Shown: positions 26,467-35,426 of the stretch, piece after piece | Position numbering within the stretch: position 1 is the stretch's first letter | Layout of the letters: each line of letters starts with the position of its first letter | Assembly (NCBI GenBank): GCA_963611355.1 | Contig: CAVDRM010000009.1 | Coordinates: 1 to 64,000 of the forward strand | Source of the DNA: CAVDRM01 sp963611355 | GTDB lineage: Bacteria > Bacillota > Clostridia > Christensenellales > Aristaeellaceae | Length of the DNA stretch: 64,000 nt | Reading direction: 5' to 3' | Notes under the pieces: generated by a model | What the model saw: the letters and a program-made list of their open reading frames with translations, nothing else | Told to the model about the DNA's origin: nothing | Database searches by the model: none | Made by a program: the position numbers and the translations under genes

Positions 26467-26918
26467 ATGGTTACCATTGAGGATATCACACGGGAAGCCG
26501 GCGCGAGCCCCACAACGGTCAGCACTGGGATACACGGCCGCACCAAGAAGGTTTCCGGCTATACGGTAGATCTTATCAACGGAATCATTCGGGACAGGGG
26601 TTATGTGCCGAATCTTTCCGCCCGCGCCATGAAGCCCCGCTCCTTGAAGGCGGCTGCCCTCATCAACCATCTGGAAGCAAGGGAGCGGCAGAAGTTCATA
26701 TCTGATCCCTTTGGATGGATTTGACGGGCGCAGTGGAAAAAGCCCGCGGGAACGGGGGATATTTTCTGACGCTTCGCGCCCTTTCGGACCCCGCAGAGCT
26801 GACGGCTTTTCTGCGCACCTGGAATGTGGAAGGGCTGCTTATCGCTGCGGGTGCTGCAATGACTGATGACGGAATACAATATGCCCCTGCCGCGCAGATG
26901 GTACGGCAGGGGCTTTGA
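26467..26918 (+). pseudogene. Broken LacI-family regulator
   Basis: The first part encodes a LacI helix-turn-helix (MVTIEDITREAGASPTTVST) and hinge region (residues about 1-60). Near 26708-26712 the frame is lost: frame one ends ...ISDPFGWI and the homologous text continues in another frame as WMDLTGAVEKARG. One missing base in the CCCTTTGG stretch explains it. The second frame reads into the sugar-binding domain but stops at 26918, only about 150 codons in all against about 330 in the family. The gene ends inside a terminator hairpin. No functional repressor can be made. Confidence 0.8.
26883..26913 (-). terminator. Hairpin terminator of the NagZ-like gene
   Basis: Perfect 10-bp inverted repeat (26883-26892 with 26904-26913, 11-nt loop), 14 nt past the stop of the minus-strand NagZ-like gene. 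The minus-strand tail ATATTGTATT is a weak U tract. It also carries the end of the LacI remnant on the plus strand. Confidence 0.65.
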
Positions 26919-26927
26919 GTTATGGGC

Positions 26928-28454
26928 TTATATGCGAACCGGCAGCACACCCGTTGGAATGCGCTCTCCGGTCAGCACGGCGCGGACGGCATCCAAACTC
27001 TCGGTATCATATTCGTAGGCGGCGAGGCAGCAGATGTTCTGCGGCATTTCGCTCAGCTCATAAGGAACGCGCAGAGAAACGCAGACCATCGGCAGCTGAA
27101 GCGCGGACAATGCTTTGACCAATTTCATTTGACCGGCACGCTGCAATGCGCTGACGACGGAAACGACAATGGCGGAATGATGTTTCGCCTGCCCGACGGC
27201 CCGTGCGATGTCTGCATCATCGGGATTGGCGGGCGTGACAAAGGCATCGCCTCCGATATGCTTCCGCATATAGACGGGGAAGGCGTCGCAGGAAGCGTTG
27301 GGGTTGGAGGCCTGCGTCGAAGCAAAGGAGGGACTGCCGAAGAAGGCTGGGCAAGCGCCCAATTCGGGAATCGTGCCGGACACCGACGTGACGGAGGCAC
27401 GCAGCATCCGCCGGACGGCTTGCCTTTGCGCAGCCGTGCCGACAGGAACATCCAAGACGGGCGGCATTTCGCCCTTCACGCGCACGATATGCGCTGCGCT
27501 CTCTTCCATTTCGGCGCTGCTGATTGTTCCGTTCCGCACGGCAGCTTCCACGGCGCGCATCGCCTCGCAGCACAGGTTGGGGTCATGACAGACAAAGACC
27601 AAGTCGACGCCTGCCTGCATCGCAGCGACAACGCCGTTGACCGTGCCGTAATGCTCGGCAATGGCCTTCATCATCATGCAGTCGCTGATAATCAGCCCCC
27701 TGAAACCCAGCTTTTCGCGCAGAAGGCCGGTCATGATGGTGCGGGACATGGTGGCGGGGACGTTGTTTTTTTCGATTTGCGGAAACAGGATGTGCGTTGT
27801 CATGACGGCGGGGATGCCTGCTTCAATGGCCGCTTTGAAAGGAATCAGTTCACACTGCTCCAGCTCCTCCAAGGATTTGTCGATGCAGGGGAGGCCGATG
27901 TGCGAATCGACGGCCGTATCGCCATGCCCCGGAAAATGTTTGGCGCAGGACAGCACGCCGCCCGCCGTCATGCCGCGCACCTCGGCTGCGCCGAATTGCG
28001 CCACCCTGTGCGGGTCGTCCCCGAAGGAACGAGCGCCGATGACAGGATTGCGGCGGTTGGAATTGACGTCCAAAACAGGCGCCAGGTTGAAATTTACGCC
28101 CAGCGCACGAAGCTGGTCGGCGGTGATTCGCGCAGCTTCCTCTGCGTTCTCAGGGTCGCCCGCTGCGGCCAAGGACATCGCACCCGGTACAGTGACGGCG
28201 TCCTGCGGGAAACGGGTCACAATGCCGCCCTCCTGGTCAATGGTGATGAAGGCGGGATGCCCCGTCTCTCTTTTGACCAGCGCCTGAATATCCGCGCACA
28301 GCGCTTTCAGCTGCGCGGCGGAACGCACATTGTGCTGAAACAGGATGACATTGCCGAGCTTGTATTCCTTGACAGCCCGAATAAATTCCTCGCTCATCTC
28401 CGGCCCCGGAAAGCCGGAGACCATTCGCTGACCAATCATTTCCCGAAGATTCAT
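26928..28454 (-). CDS. GH3 beta-N-acetylhexosaminidase, NagZ-like
   Basis: A 508-residue GH3 enzyme of the NagZ branch. The diagnostic loop KHFPGHGDT (residues 172-180) supplies the His general acid/base, and D258 in IISDCMM is the nucleophile. The N-terminal barrel (1-330) is followed by a second alpha/beta domain (about 370-508), as in Gram-positive NagZ proteins. The enzyme removes terminal GlcNAc, for example from GlcNAc-MurNAc recycling fragments. There is no signal peptide. AAAGGAGG lies upstream, and the gene follows glycogen phosphorylase by only 12 nt, so it is probably third in a malQ-glgP-nagZ-like operon. Confidence 0.87.
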   Translation of the reverse strand: MNLREMIGQRMVSGFPGPEMSEEFIRAVKEYKLGNVILFQHNVRSAAQLKALCADIQALVKRETGHPAFITIDQEGGIVTRFPQDAVTVPGAMSLAAAGDPENAEEAARITADQLRALGVNFNLAPVLDVNSNRRNPVIGARSFGDDPHRVAQFGAAEVRGMTAGGVLSCAKHFPGHGDTAVDSHIGLPCIDKSLEELEQCELIPFKAAIEAGIPAVMTTHILFPQIEKNNVPATMSRTIMTGLLREKLGFRGLIISDCMMMKAIAEHYGTVNGVVAAMQAGVDLVFVCHDPNLCCEAMRAVEAAVRNGTISSAEMEESAAHIVRVKGEMPPVLDVPVGTAAQRQAVRRMLRASVTSVSGTIPELGACPAFFGSPSFASTQASNPNASCDAFPVYMRKHIGGDAFVTPANPDDADIARAVGQAKHHSAIVVSVVSALQRAGQMKLVKALSALQLPMVCVSLRVPYELSEMPQNICCLAAYEYDTESLDAVRAVLTGERIPTGVLPVRI

Positions 28455-28466
28455 GATATTCCTCCT

Positions 28467-30818
28467 TTATGCATGCTGTACATGCCAGATGTCATCTGCG
28501 TATTGACGAATGGTGCGGTCGGATGAAAATTTTCCTGCGCCGGCGATGTTATACAGGCATTTCTCGGCAAAGGCGATTTTATCCTGATAATCGCGGTTGG
28601 CGCGGAGCTTTGCCTGCATATAACTGTCAAAATCGAGCAGCAGATAGTAATGATCCGGCTTGTGCCAGCTTGCGCCCTTGAGCAGGGCATCGTAAAGCTC
28701 CGCCAAGCGTCCGTCCGCATCCTCAAAACTGCCGTCAATCAGCCGATCCATTGCCTTTTTTAAGGCGGGATTCGCATGATAAATGACGTTCGGGTCGTAG
28801 GTGTCCTTGATTCTTTCAATGTCCTGCACCGTCGCGCCGAAAATATAGTTGTTTTCAAGACCGGCTCTCTCGACAATCTCAATGTTCGCGCCGTCCATCG
28901 TGCCCAAGGTCACTGCGCCGTTCAGCGTCAGCTTCATGTTGCCCGTGCCGCTCGCCTCCGTCCCTGCAGGGGAGATTTGTTCGCTGACATCGGCGGCGGG
29001 AATGATTTTTTCGGCATAGGAGCAGTCGTAATTTTGGACAAAGACCACCAGCAGCCGGTCGTTGGTGTCCGAATCTTCATTGACCATCGCGGCAATCTGG
29101 TTGATGAAGCGGATGATGGCCTTGGCTCTGTCGTAGCCCGGTGCGGCCTTTGCCCCGAAAATGAACGCAGTCGGCGCGAAGTCCTTTAATTCACCCGCCT
29201 TTAGGCGGTCATAAATGGCTAAAACGGACAGCGCATTCAATAGCTGCCGCTTGTATTCATGCAGCCGCTTGATTTGAACATCAAACAGGAAATGTTCCGG
29301 GATGCGGATGCCCTCCCGTGCTTCAATCAGCGCGGAAAGCTGCCGTTTCTTTTCCTGCTTGACAATGATAAATTCCTCGGCCAAATGCTCGTTAATCAGA
29401 GGACGCAGGGCGGACAGCCGGTCCAAATCCGTTAAAAAGCCCGTGCCGATGCGCTGCTCTAACAGGGCTGTCAGCTCCTCGTTGCACAGCCCAAGCCAGC
29501 GGCGCTGGGTGATGCCGTTGGTCTTGTTTTGAAATCGTTCCGGATAGAGCGCATACCAGTCCTTCAATAAATCCTTTTTCAAAATTTCCGTATGCAGTTC
29601 GGCTACGCCGTTGGTGGCGTGAGTGGCATAGACGGCCAGACGACCCATGTGCACGCGGCTGTTTTCAATGATTTTAAACGGCGTACCATCATCAATTCGG
29701 CGTTTCTTCAGCTCTGCGGTCAGCCGCTCGTCAATCCTCCGAATGATTTCAACGAGAACGGGGGAGAGGAAGCGCAGGAGGGAGACATCCCACTTTTCCA
29801 GTGCCTCCTGCATGACGGTGTGGTTGGTGAAGGCAAAAGTCTGCCGTGCAATTTGGAACGCAGTTTCAAAATCAACGCCGCCCTCCGAGAGCAGACGGAT
29901 CAGCTCCGGAATGGACAGGGTCGGGTGCGTGTCGTTGAGCTGCACGGCGTATTGCTCGGCAAAGTGCGAATAATCGCTGCCGAAACGCATTTTGTATGTC
30001 CGCAGCATATCCTGCAGCGAGGCGCTGGACAGGACATATTGCTGCTTGAGCCGGAGCAGCTTGCCCGCACGGGTGGTGTCGTTGGGATAGAGAAATTTTA
30101 CGATGTCCTCCGCCGTGTTTTTGTCGCGGGAGGCAGCTGCGTATTTCTGCTCGTTGAACTTCACAAAGTCGATTTCGTGCAGGCTTTCCGTCTGCCACAG
30201 GCGCAAAGTCCCCACCACGCCGTTTTCATAACCGATGACGGGCATGTCATACGGCACGGCGCGGACGGGATGTCCCTCGATGGGGACGATGACGGAAAGC
30301 TCGTCCCGACGGATGCTCCAAGGGTCGCCGAAGCGCGACCAGTCGTCCGGCGCCTCCGTCTGCCGATAATTTTGAAATGTCTGCCGGAAAAGACCATAGC
30401 GATAGCGAAGGCCGTAGCCTGTCAGCGGCACATTCAAGGTCGCCGCGCTGTCCAAAAAACAGGCGGCAAGACGGCCGAGCCCGCCGTTGCCGAAGGCATC
30501 GTCTTCAATATCCTCCATGATTTCGATGGGAGCGCCCTTTTCGGCAAAAAGCGTTCGCGTTTCCTTCAAAATCCCTAAGCACAGGAGGTTGTTATAGACC
30601 AGCCGCCCCGTCAAATATTCGGCGGACAGATAGGCGGCCTTGCGGGTATGCCTGCGTTTTTCCTCCGTCTCCATCCAATCGGGCGCAATCAGCGTCATCA
30701 CGGCAGCGCCGAGGGCATTGTGCATCTGCGTCGCCGAGGCGTGCTGAAGATTCGTATGCGCTTGGGCGCGGACATTCGCCTGCGCGAGGTCAAAAAGCTG
30801 CTGTGCGGTGATGCGCAT
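28467..30818 (-). CDS. glgP: Glycogen/maltodextrin phosphorylase
   Basis: A 783-residue GT35 phosphorylase. The PLP-binding region EASGTGNMKLTLNGA (Lys at about residue 629) is near the C-terminus, and the N-terminal part has the usual EDDAFGNGGLGRLAACFLDS segment. It uses phosphate to release glucose-1-phosphate from alpha-1,4-glucan in the cytoplasm. The start at 30818 shares a base with the malQ stop (TGATG) and has GGGAGG upstream; a longer upstream reading would overlap malQ by 87 nt. Length is close to bacterial GlgP/MalP. It works with malQ to degrade maltodextrin or glycogen. Confidence 0.93.
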   Translation of the reverse strand: MRITAQQLFDLAQANVRAQAHTNLQHASATQMHNALGAAVMTLIAPDWMETEEKRRHTRKAAYLSAEYLTGRLVYNNLLCLGILKETRTLFAEKGAPIEIMEDIEDDAFGNGGLGRLAACFLDSAATLNVPLTGYGLRYRYGLFRQTFQNYRQTEAPDDWSRFGDPWSIRRDELSVIVPIEGHPVRAVPYDMPVIGYENGVVGTLRLWQTESLHEIDFVKFNEQKYAAASRDKNTAEDIVKFLYPNDTTRAGKLLRLKQQYVLSSASLQDMLRTYKMRFGSDYSHFAEQYAVQLNDTHPTLSIPELIRLLSEGGVDFETAFQIARQTFAFTNHTVMQEALEKWDVSLLRFLSPVLVEIIRRIDERLTAELKKRRIDDGTPFKIIENSRVHMGRLAVYATHATNGVAELHTEILKKDLLKDWYALYPERFQNKTNGITQRRWLGLCNEELTALLEQRIGTGFLTDLDRLSALRPLINEHLAEEFIIVKQEKKRQLSALIEAREGIRIPEHFLFDVQIKRLHEYKRQLLNALSVLAIYDRLKAGELKDFAPTAFIFGAKAAPGYDRAKAIIRFINQIAAMVNEDSDTNDRLLVVFVQNYDCSYAEKIIPAADVSEQISPAGTEASGTGNMKLTLNGAVTLGTMDGANIEIVERAGLENNYIFGATVQDIERIKDTYDPNVIYHANPALKKAMDRLIDGSFEDADGRLAELYDALLKGASWHKPDHYYLLLDFDSYMQAKLRANRDYQDKIAFAEKCLYNIAGAGKFSSDRTIRQYADDIWHVQHA

Positions 30819-32290
30819 CAGACATTCCTCCCGAATTTTATATTCAGAGCCTTCAGGCGGCTCATGAGTGCCTCCGACAGCTGACTTTCCCGCATTCGGT
30901 AGCACCAGTTGATGCTTCCGACCGTGCCGGGGAGATTCATGCGGGCGCTGTTGTCCAGGGATAACAAATCCTGCATCGGGATGATGGCGCGGTTTGCCTT
31001 GGACGCAAAGGCCGCTTCGACCAGTGCATCGGCGATTTTTGCATCGTCCCTGAGGTGAAGCAGCTTCCGTGCGCAGGCACGTTCCTTTTCGTCGGCGCGG
31101 GCAAACCAGCCGACCGCCGTATCGTTGTCGTGCGTGCCCGTATAGACGACGGAATTTTTGACGATGTTTTGCGGACGATGCGGGTTATCATCGTCGCCGG
31201 AAAAGCCGAAAACAAGCACCTTCATGCCGGGATAGCCGCAGAAGCTTAACAGCCGACGCACGCGGGCGTTGACTGCGCCCAAGTCCTCCGCCACAATGGA
31301 TAGCTGCGGGAGATTTTTTTTGACGGCAGTGAACAGCGTCCGACCGTTATTTTTGACCCAATAGCCGTTCTTCGCGGTTTTGGCGTCGGCCGAAACGGAA
31401 TAATAGTTTGCAAAGCCGATGAAGTGGTCAATGCGCAGAAGGTCAAACCGTTCGCCCATCGCCTGAAGCCGCCGAAGCCACCATTGATAGTGCTCCTTGG
31501 CCATTTTTTTCCAGTTATAGAGCGGATTGCCCCAGAGCTGACCGTCGGCGGAAAAATAATCCGGCGGAACGCCCGCCACCCGCGTGGGGGAAAGCTCCGC
31601 ATCCACCTGAAAAAGCCTTGGGTTCATCCATACATCCGCGCTGCCGGGCGCGGCGTAAATCGGGATATCGCCGAAAAGCTGCACGGCGCGGCTGTTCGCA
31701 TATTCTTTGAGCGCTTTGAACTGAACGTCAAAAAGATACTGCACATACAGATGATACAAGACGCGCTCGTTGAGATCATTCAAAATCGCCGCCGTTTTTT
31801 CGTTGCCGTCTGTATAGTACCGGCGGACAGACACCGGCCATTCGGAAAAGCAGCCGTATTGCTCGCACAGAGCCTGATACTGCGCGTAAGGCCGCGCCCA
31901 AGCATGGGACGCGGAAAAGGCTTTCACGGCTTTTTCGACTTTTTGAAAGCCGTAGGCAAAGGAGCGTGTGAGCAGCGTTTCCTTTTCGGCAAAGACAGCT
32001 TCGTAATCCACGCGGTCGCTTTCGGGGTGCAGCCGTACGCTGCCCTTTTCCAGCAGACCGTCTTCCTCCAACTGTGTCAAATCAATCAGAAGCGGATTTC
32101 CGGCAAAGGCCGAAGGGCTTTGATAGGGCGAATTGCCGTAGCCTGTCGGACCGACAGGCAGCATTTGCCAGATGGAGCAGCCGGATGCATGCAGAAAGTC
32201 CACAAATCGGCGGGCAGGCGCACCCAGTGTGCCGATGCCCTCCGTCCCCGGCAGGGATGTGATATGCAGCAGGATGCCGCTTCGCCGCAT
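30818..32290 (-). CDS. malQ: 4-alpha-glucanotransferase (amylomaltase)
   Basis: A 490-residue GH77 enzyme. It begins with RRSGILLHITSLPG, the family N-terminus. The catalytic strands are visible as LLRIDHFIGF (nucleophile Asp), IVAEDLG (acid/base Glu) and TGTHDNDT. It transfers maltodextrin segments so that phosphorylase can work on longer chains. GAAGGAGGGG lies upstream of the ATG. It is the first gene of the malQ-glgP-nagZ-like operon; no promoter with a good -35 was recognised in the 84 nt before it. Confidence 0.93.
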   Translation of the reverse strand: MRRSGILLHITSLPGTEGIGTLGAPARRFVDFLHASGCSIWQMLPVGPTGYGNSPYQSPSAFAGNPLLIDLTQLEEDGLLEKGSVRLHPESDRVDYEAVFAEKETLLTRSFAYGFQKVEKAVKAFSASHAWARPYAQYQALCEQYGCFSEWPVSVRRYYTDGNEKTAAILNDLNERVLYHLYVQYLFDVQFKALKEYANSRAVQLFGDIPIYAAPGSADVWMNPRLFQVDAELSPTRVAGVPPDYFSADGQLWGNPLYNWKKMAKEHYQWWLRRLQAMGERFDLLRIDHFIGFANYYSVSADAKTAKNGYWVKNNGRTLFTAVKKNLPQLSIVAEDLGAVNARVRRLLSFCGYPGMKVLVFGFSGDDDNPHRPQNIVKNSVVYTGTHDNDTAVGWFARADEKERACARKLLHLRDDAKIADALVEAAFASKANRAIIPMQDLLSLDNSARMNLPGTVGSINWCYRMRESQLSEALMSRLKALNIKFGRNV

Positions 32291-32315
32291 GGTAGAGCCC
32301 CTCCTTCAAAACGAA

Positions 32316-32339
32316 AAGGTCGGAAAAAATTCCGGCCTT
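32316..32339 (-). terminator. Terminator after the phosphoribosyltransferase gene
   Basis: A 9-bp stem (32316-32324 with 32331-32339, one G-U pair) followed by TTTTCGTTTT on the minus strand, 35 nt past the stop. Confidence 0.7.
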
Positions 32340-32373
32340 CCAGAGCGCATATGAACAGAGCGGGAACACGGCC

Positions 32374-32931
32374 TTATCCGATGATATGGCCGTCCTTATC
32401 AAACACCGGCAGCTTTTCCAGATAGCTGATGTCGCTGCGCGTCTGTGCATCGCCCTCGGCCAAAATCGCCATACGGCCGACAATATTTCCGCCCGCTCTT
32501 TCCACCAGCGTTTCGATGGCCTTCAAGGATTCGCCGGTACTGATGACATCATCCACGATGAGAACGCGGCGGCCCTTCATATATTCGGCATCATCGCCGT
32601 CAATGCAGAGCGTCTGCCGATGGTCGGTGGTAAGGGAATTGACCTCCACGGAGAAAACATTCTTCATGTACAGCTTGGCGGCTTTGCGGGCAATCAAATA
32701 GCGGTTGACACCCTCCTGCCGCGCCATTTCATAGGCCAGCGGAATGCCCTTGGATTCGGCGGTGATGATAACATCATGCGCGGGCGCTTTCTTGAGAAGC
32801 TCGCTCGCACAGGCCTGTGTCAGCTCAATGTCGCCGAAGATGACGAAGGCGCCGATATACAGAGAATCCGTGATACGGCAGATGGGAAGCTCACGTTGTA
32901 AACCCGCAACGTGCAGGGGATAGGTCGGCAT
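32374..32931 (-). CDS. Adenine-phosphoribosyltransferase-like protein
   Basis: A 185-residue type I phosphoribosyltransferase. The PRPP-binding loop RVLIVDDVISTGES lies near residue 120, and ESKGIPLAYEMAR upstream fits the APRT/XPRT group. It joins a purine base to PRPP for salvage in the cytoplasm. It may also be one of the regulatory phosphoribosyltransferase paralogs, since the sequence is not an obvious Apt. It has its own promoter (TTGACT-17-TAAAAT) and terminator, so it is monocistronic. AAGGAG lies upstream of the ATG. Confidence 0.75.
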   Translation of the reverse strand: MPTYPLHVAGLQRELPICRITDSLYIGAFVIFGDIELTQACASELLKKAPAHDVIITAESKGIPLAYEMARQEGVNRYLIARKAAKLYMKNVFSVEVNSLTTDHRQTLCIDGDDAEYMKGRRVLIVDDVISTGESLKAIETLVERAGGNIVGRMAILAEGDAQTRSDISYLEKLPVFDKDGHIIG

Positions 32932-32981
32932 GATGATTCGCTCCTTTTGAATCGGGCAGAAATACCCGCAATTACTTTCCT

Positions 32982-33010
32982 ATTTTACGCGCATGAAATA
33001 GAAAAGTCAA
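32982..33010 (-). promoter_or_regulatory. Promoter for the phosphoribosyltransferase gene
   Basis: Minus strand TTGACT (33010-33005), 17-nt spacer, TAAAAT (32987-32982). Confidence 0.7.
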
Positions 33011-33050
33011 CCGTTTTGCGGGATTTGCGAGTTTTGCGGCACGCTGCCGC

Positions 33051-34064
33051 TCAGATGGGCAGGATGCTGACGGCGGCGGGAGCCGGTACGGATGAAAGCA
33101 ATGAGCCGTCCGGTGCAAGGAGGGAAAGGCTGCCGTCACGGACGGCCGATACGGGGTCATTGCCGCCCTGATTGGCAGCCAGCAGCCGTCCGTCTGAAAG
33201 GAGGATAAAATCACGCGGGAAGCTGCCGCAGAAAAGATGGCGTTCAAAGGTCATTTTTCCGTCCGCATCCAAAGCATATACGGCGATGGAATCATGGCCG
33301 CGGTTGCTGACATACAGCTTGGTTTTCTGCGCATTCAGGCGAATCGCGGCCGCATTGTTAAAGCCCGTATAGCCGTCCGGCAGGGTGGAGAGCGTTTGAA
33401 ACCGGACAAATCGTCCGTCTTGCTTTTTGAACCAAGAGACCAGCCCGCCCATTTCATGGGACAGATAGAAGGTGCTTTTGTCTCGGAAAATAATATGCCG
33501 TGCGCCTGCGCCTTTCGGCTCGGCGGGAAGTCGCTCGACCTCTGTTAATGCACCGTTTTGGGGGTCTGACTGATAGATGCACAGCGCATCCAAGCCCAAA
33601 TCGACCGCCAGCAGACGGCCGTCCGGCATAAAGGAAACCTGATGCATGTGCGGACCGGATTGACGGTCGTCTTTATCATAGCCGCAGCCCGTGTTCCGCA
33701 CGACCTGCACGGCCTTGTTGAGACCGCCCGCTACGGGAAAAACGGTCACGGAGCCGGTGCCGTAGTTGGCGCAGTACAGGAAGCGTCTCTCTTTATCCAA
33801 CACGAGATGGCAGGGCGCATCGCCGTGCGCATCGCATATGGCAGAGACAAGTATGCCGTTTTCGGTCAGCGTCCATTCCGCCACCTGTCCGCGTTCGTCC
33901 TTTTCGCAGGTCGAAAAGAAATGCCCGTTTTCGCCCGCGATAATCCAGTTCGGCTCCCGCAGCGTTTCGTCCGCCCAAAGAATTTCAGGGCTGTCACCGT
34001 TTAAGCGGCAGCGCAGGATGCCCCGGCCGCCTTTTTTTGTCAGCGTTCCAATCAAAAAATCCAT
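33051..34064 (-). CDS. Lactonase-family beta-propeller (6-phosphogluconolactonase-like)
   Basis: A 337-residue protein with repeated beta-propeller blades. Motifs such as CHLVLDKERRFLYCANYGTG, GPHMHQVSFMPDGR and LYVSNRGHDSIAVY are characteristic of the YbhE/Pgl lactonase family. The family hydrolyses 6-phosphogluconolactone in the pentose phosphate route. The start at 34064 gives the conserved LIGTLTKKGGRG N-terminus and lies 8 nt after the nth stop; an upstream extension would overlap nth heavily. It appears to be the last gene of a folT-like/nth/lactonase operon. Confidence 0.85.
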   Translation of the reverse strand: MDFLIGTLTKKGGRGILRCRLNGDSPEILWADETLREPNWIIAGENGHFFSTCEKDERGQVAEWTLTENGILVSAICDAHGDAPCHLVLDKERRFLYCANYGTGSVTVFPVAGGLNKAVQVVRNTGCGYDKDDRQSGPHMHQVSFMPDGRLLAVDLGLDALCIYQSDPQNGALTEVERLPAEPKGAGARHIIFRDKSTFYLSHEMGGLVSWFKKQDGRFVRFQTLSTLPDGYTGFNNAAAIRLNAQKTKLYVSNRGHDSIAVYALDADGKMTFERHLFCGSFPRDFILLSDGRLLAANQGGNDPVSAVRDGSLSLLAPDGSLLSSVPAPAAVSILPI

Positions 34065-34072
34065 ACCATGCC

Positions 34073-34714
34073 CTACTTTTCCTTGCTTATGCTGTCCGTC
34101 TGATACGCTTTGCAGAGCTTCTGCAGGGTACAGAGCGCACAGTCCGGCTTGCGGGCATGGCATACGCGGCGGCCGTGATAAATCAGATAATGGTGCGCAT
34201 CGTTCCATTTTTCCTTCGGAATGGCGCGCATGAGCTGCCGCTCGGTCTCCTCAACATTGTTTGCGTTTGCCAGCCCCAGACGGTTGCTCACACGGAAAAC
34301 GTGCGTATCCACGGCAATGGCGGGAACATGAAAGGCATTGGCCAGCACCACGCTGGCTGTCTTTCGGCCGACGCCGGGCAGCGCCGTCAGCTCCTCCATC
34401 GTATGCGGCACTTCTCCGCCGTGCTGCCCGCAGATGATGCGACAGGCCATGACGATATTCCGCGCCTTGCTTTTAAAGCCGCAGCTTTTTACATAAGGGA
34501 ATACAACCTCCGGCGTGGCCGCGGCCATTGCCTGCGGCGTTGGGAAATCACGGAACACGGCGGGCGTGACCATATTGACTCGTTGGTCTGTACATTGCGC
34601 GGATAGAATGGTCGCCACCAGCGTTTCATAGGGATTTGAAAAATGCAGCTCCGGCTTGGCATCCGGATAGAGCGCCTCTAACTCGCTTAAAATAGCTTTT
34701 TTATTGACCCGCAA
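34073..34714 (-). CDS. nth: Endonuclease III
   Basis: A 213-residue base-excision-repair glycosylase/AP lyase. The helix-hairpin-helix LPGVGRKTA (residues 112-120) contains the catalytic K118, and D136 in AVDTHVF is the catalytic Asp. The 4Fe-4S cluster cysteines are C185, C192, C195 and C201 (C-X6-C-X2-C-X5-C). It removes oxidised pyrimidines. The start is a TTG at 34714, two bases after the stop of the upstream membrane protein, so translation is probably coupled. Confidence 0.95.
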   Translation of the reverse strand: MRVNKKAILSELEALYPDAKPELHFSNPYETLVATILSAQCTDQRVNMVTPAVFRDFPTPQAMAAATPEVVFPYVKSCGFKSKARNIVMACRIICGQHGGEVPHTMEELTALPGVGRKTASVVLANAFHVPAIAVDTHVFRVSNRLGLANANNVEETERQLMRAIPKEKWNDAHHYLIYHGRRVCHARKPDCALCTLQKLCKAYQTDSISKEK

Positions 34715-34716
34715 GG

Positions 34717-35247
34717 CTATTTCACCGCCGTTTCAAGTGTTTTTCTGTAGCGGACAATCAGCACGAGCACCAGACAGTAAATAGGGTAGGCAATCACATT
34801 CACGGTCAGGCGCGTGACGACATACTGCATCGTGCGGGCATAGCCCATCACATACGTCCATAAGGTGTTCAAGCCCGCGTAGCAAATCAGCGATACAAGC
34901 CCCTGCGCAAGCAGCACGCGAAGCAGGGCGCTTTTTTTGGTCTGCATGGGGGGATGCAGAAGCAGAGCGTAAAAAAGTCCCGTCAGCGCGGCGGTCAGGG
35001 TGTAGCCGAAAAAGAAATCGCCGGAGGAAAAAATCAACGCGCCGATGATATCGCCAACGACCGCCACGGCCATCGCGGGAAAAATGCCGAACAGCATCCC
35101 GCATACGGCCAGCGGAATAAAGCCGAATGACAGCTCCAATACCTTGGGAATGAGCGGAAATTTCATGATTTCGGCCATGACGATATGCAGCGCCGTCAGC
35201 ATGGACAGCAGGGTCAGCTCCTTTGCCCGCATCGCAGAAATCCTCAC
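34717..35247 (-). CDS. folT: ECF transporter S component, folate type
   Basis: A 176-residue membrane protein with about six hydrophobic helices. The N-terminus (MRAKELTLLSMLTALHIV) and the stretch FGFIPLAVCGMLFGIFPAM match the substrate-binding S components of energy-coupling-factor importers, most like the folate group. The S subunit binds the vitamin; the shared EcfT/EcfA module is encoded elsewhere. A GTG at 35247 with AGGGGG upstream is the likely start, and an extended -10 promoter lies 31 nt before it. Folate specificity is from family resemblance only. It heads an operon with nth and the lactonase. Confidence 0.78.
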   Translation of the reverse strand: MRISAMRAKELTLLSMLTALHIVMAEIMKFPLIPKVLELSFGFIPLAVCGMLFGIFPAMAVAVVGDIIGALIFSSGDFFFGYTLTAALTGLFYALLLHPPMQTKKSALLRVLLAQGLVSLICYAGLNTLWTYVMGYARTMQYVVTRLTVNVIAYPIYCLVLVLIVRYRKTLETAVK

Positions 35248-35277
35248 GATTTCACCCCCTCGTCTGATGTCAAAGCC

Positions 35278-35306
35278 ATTATAGCAAGAACGGGAAAAAA
35301 ACTCAA
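35278..35306 (-). promoter_or_regulatory. Promoter of the folT-nth-lactonase operon
   Basis: Minus strand TTGAGT (35306-35301), 17-nt spacer ending TGC, TATAAT (35283-35278), an extended -10 type. Confidence 0.75.
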
Positions 35307-35426
35307 GCGGACAATCGAAAGGACAGAATTATGTTTTTCTCCATTGTATGCATGGACTTTTTTTCTGATTTGTGGTATCGTAAATAGGCGTTTGAAAAAG
35401 CGTTTTGGCAAGGAGGGGAAAAAGGC

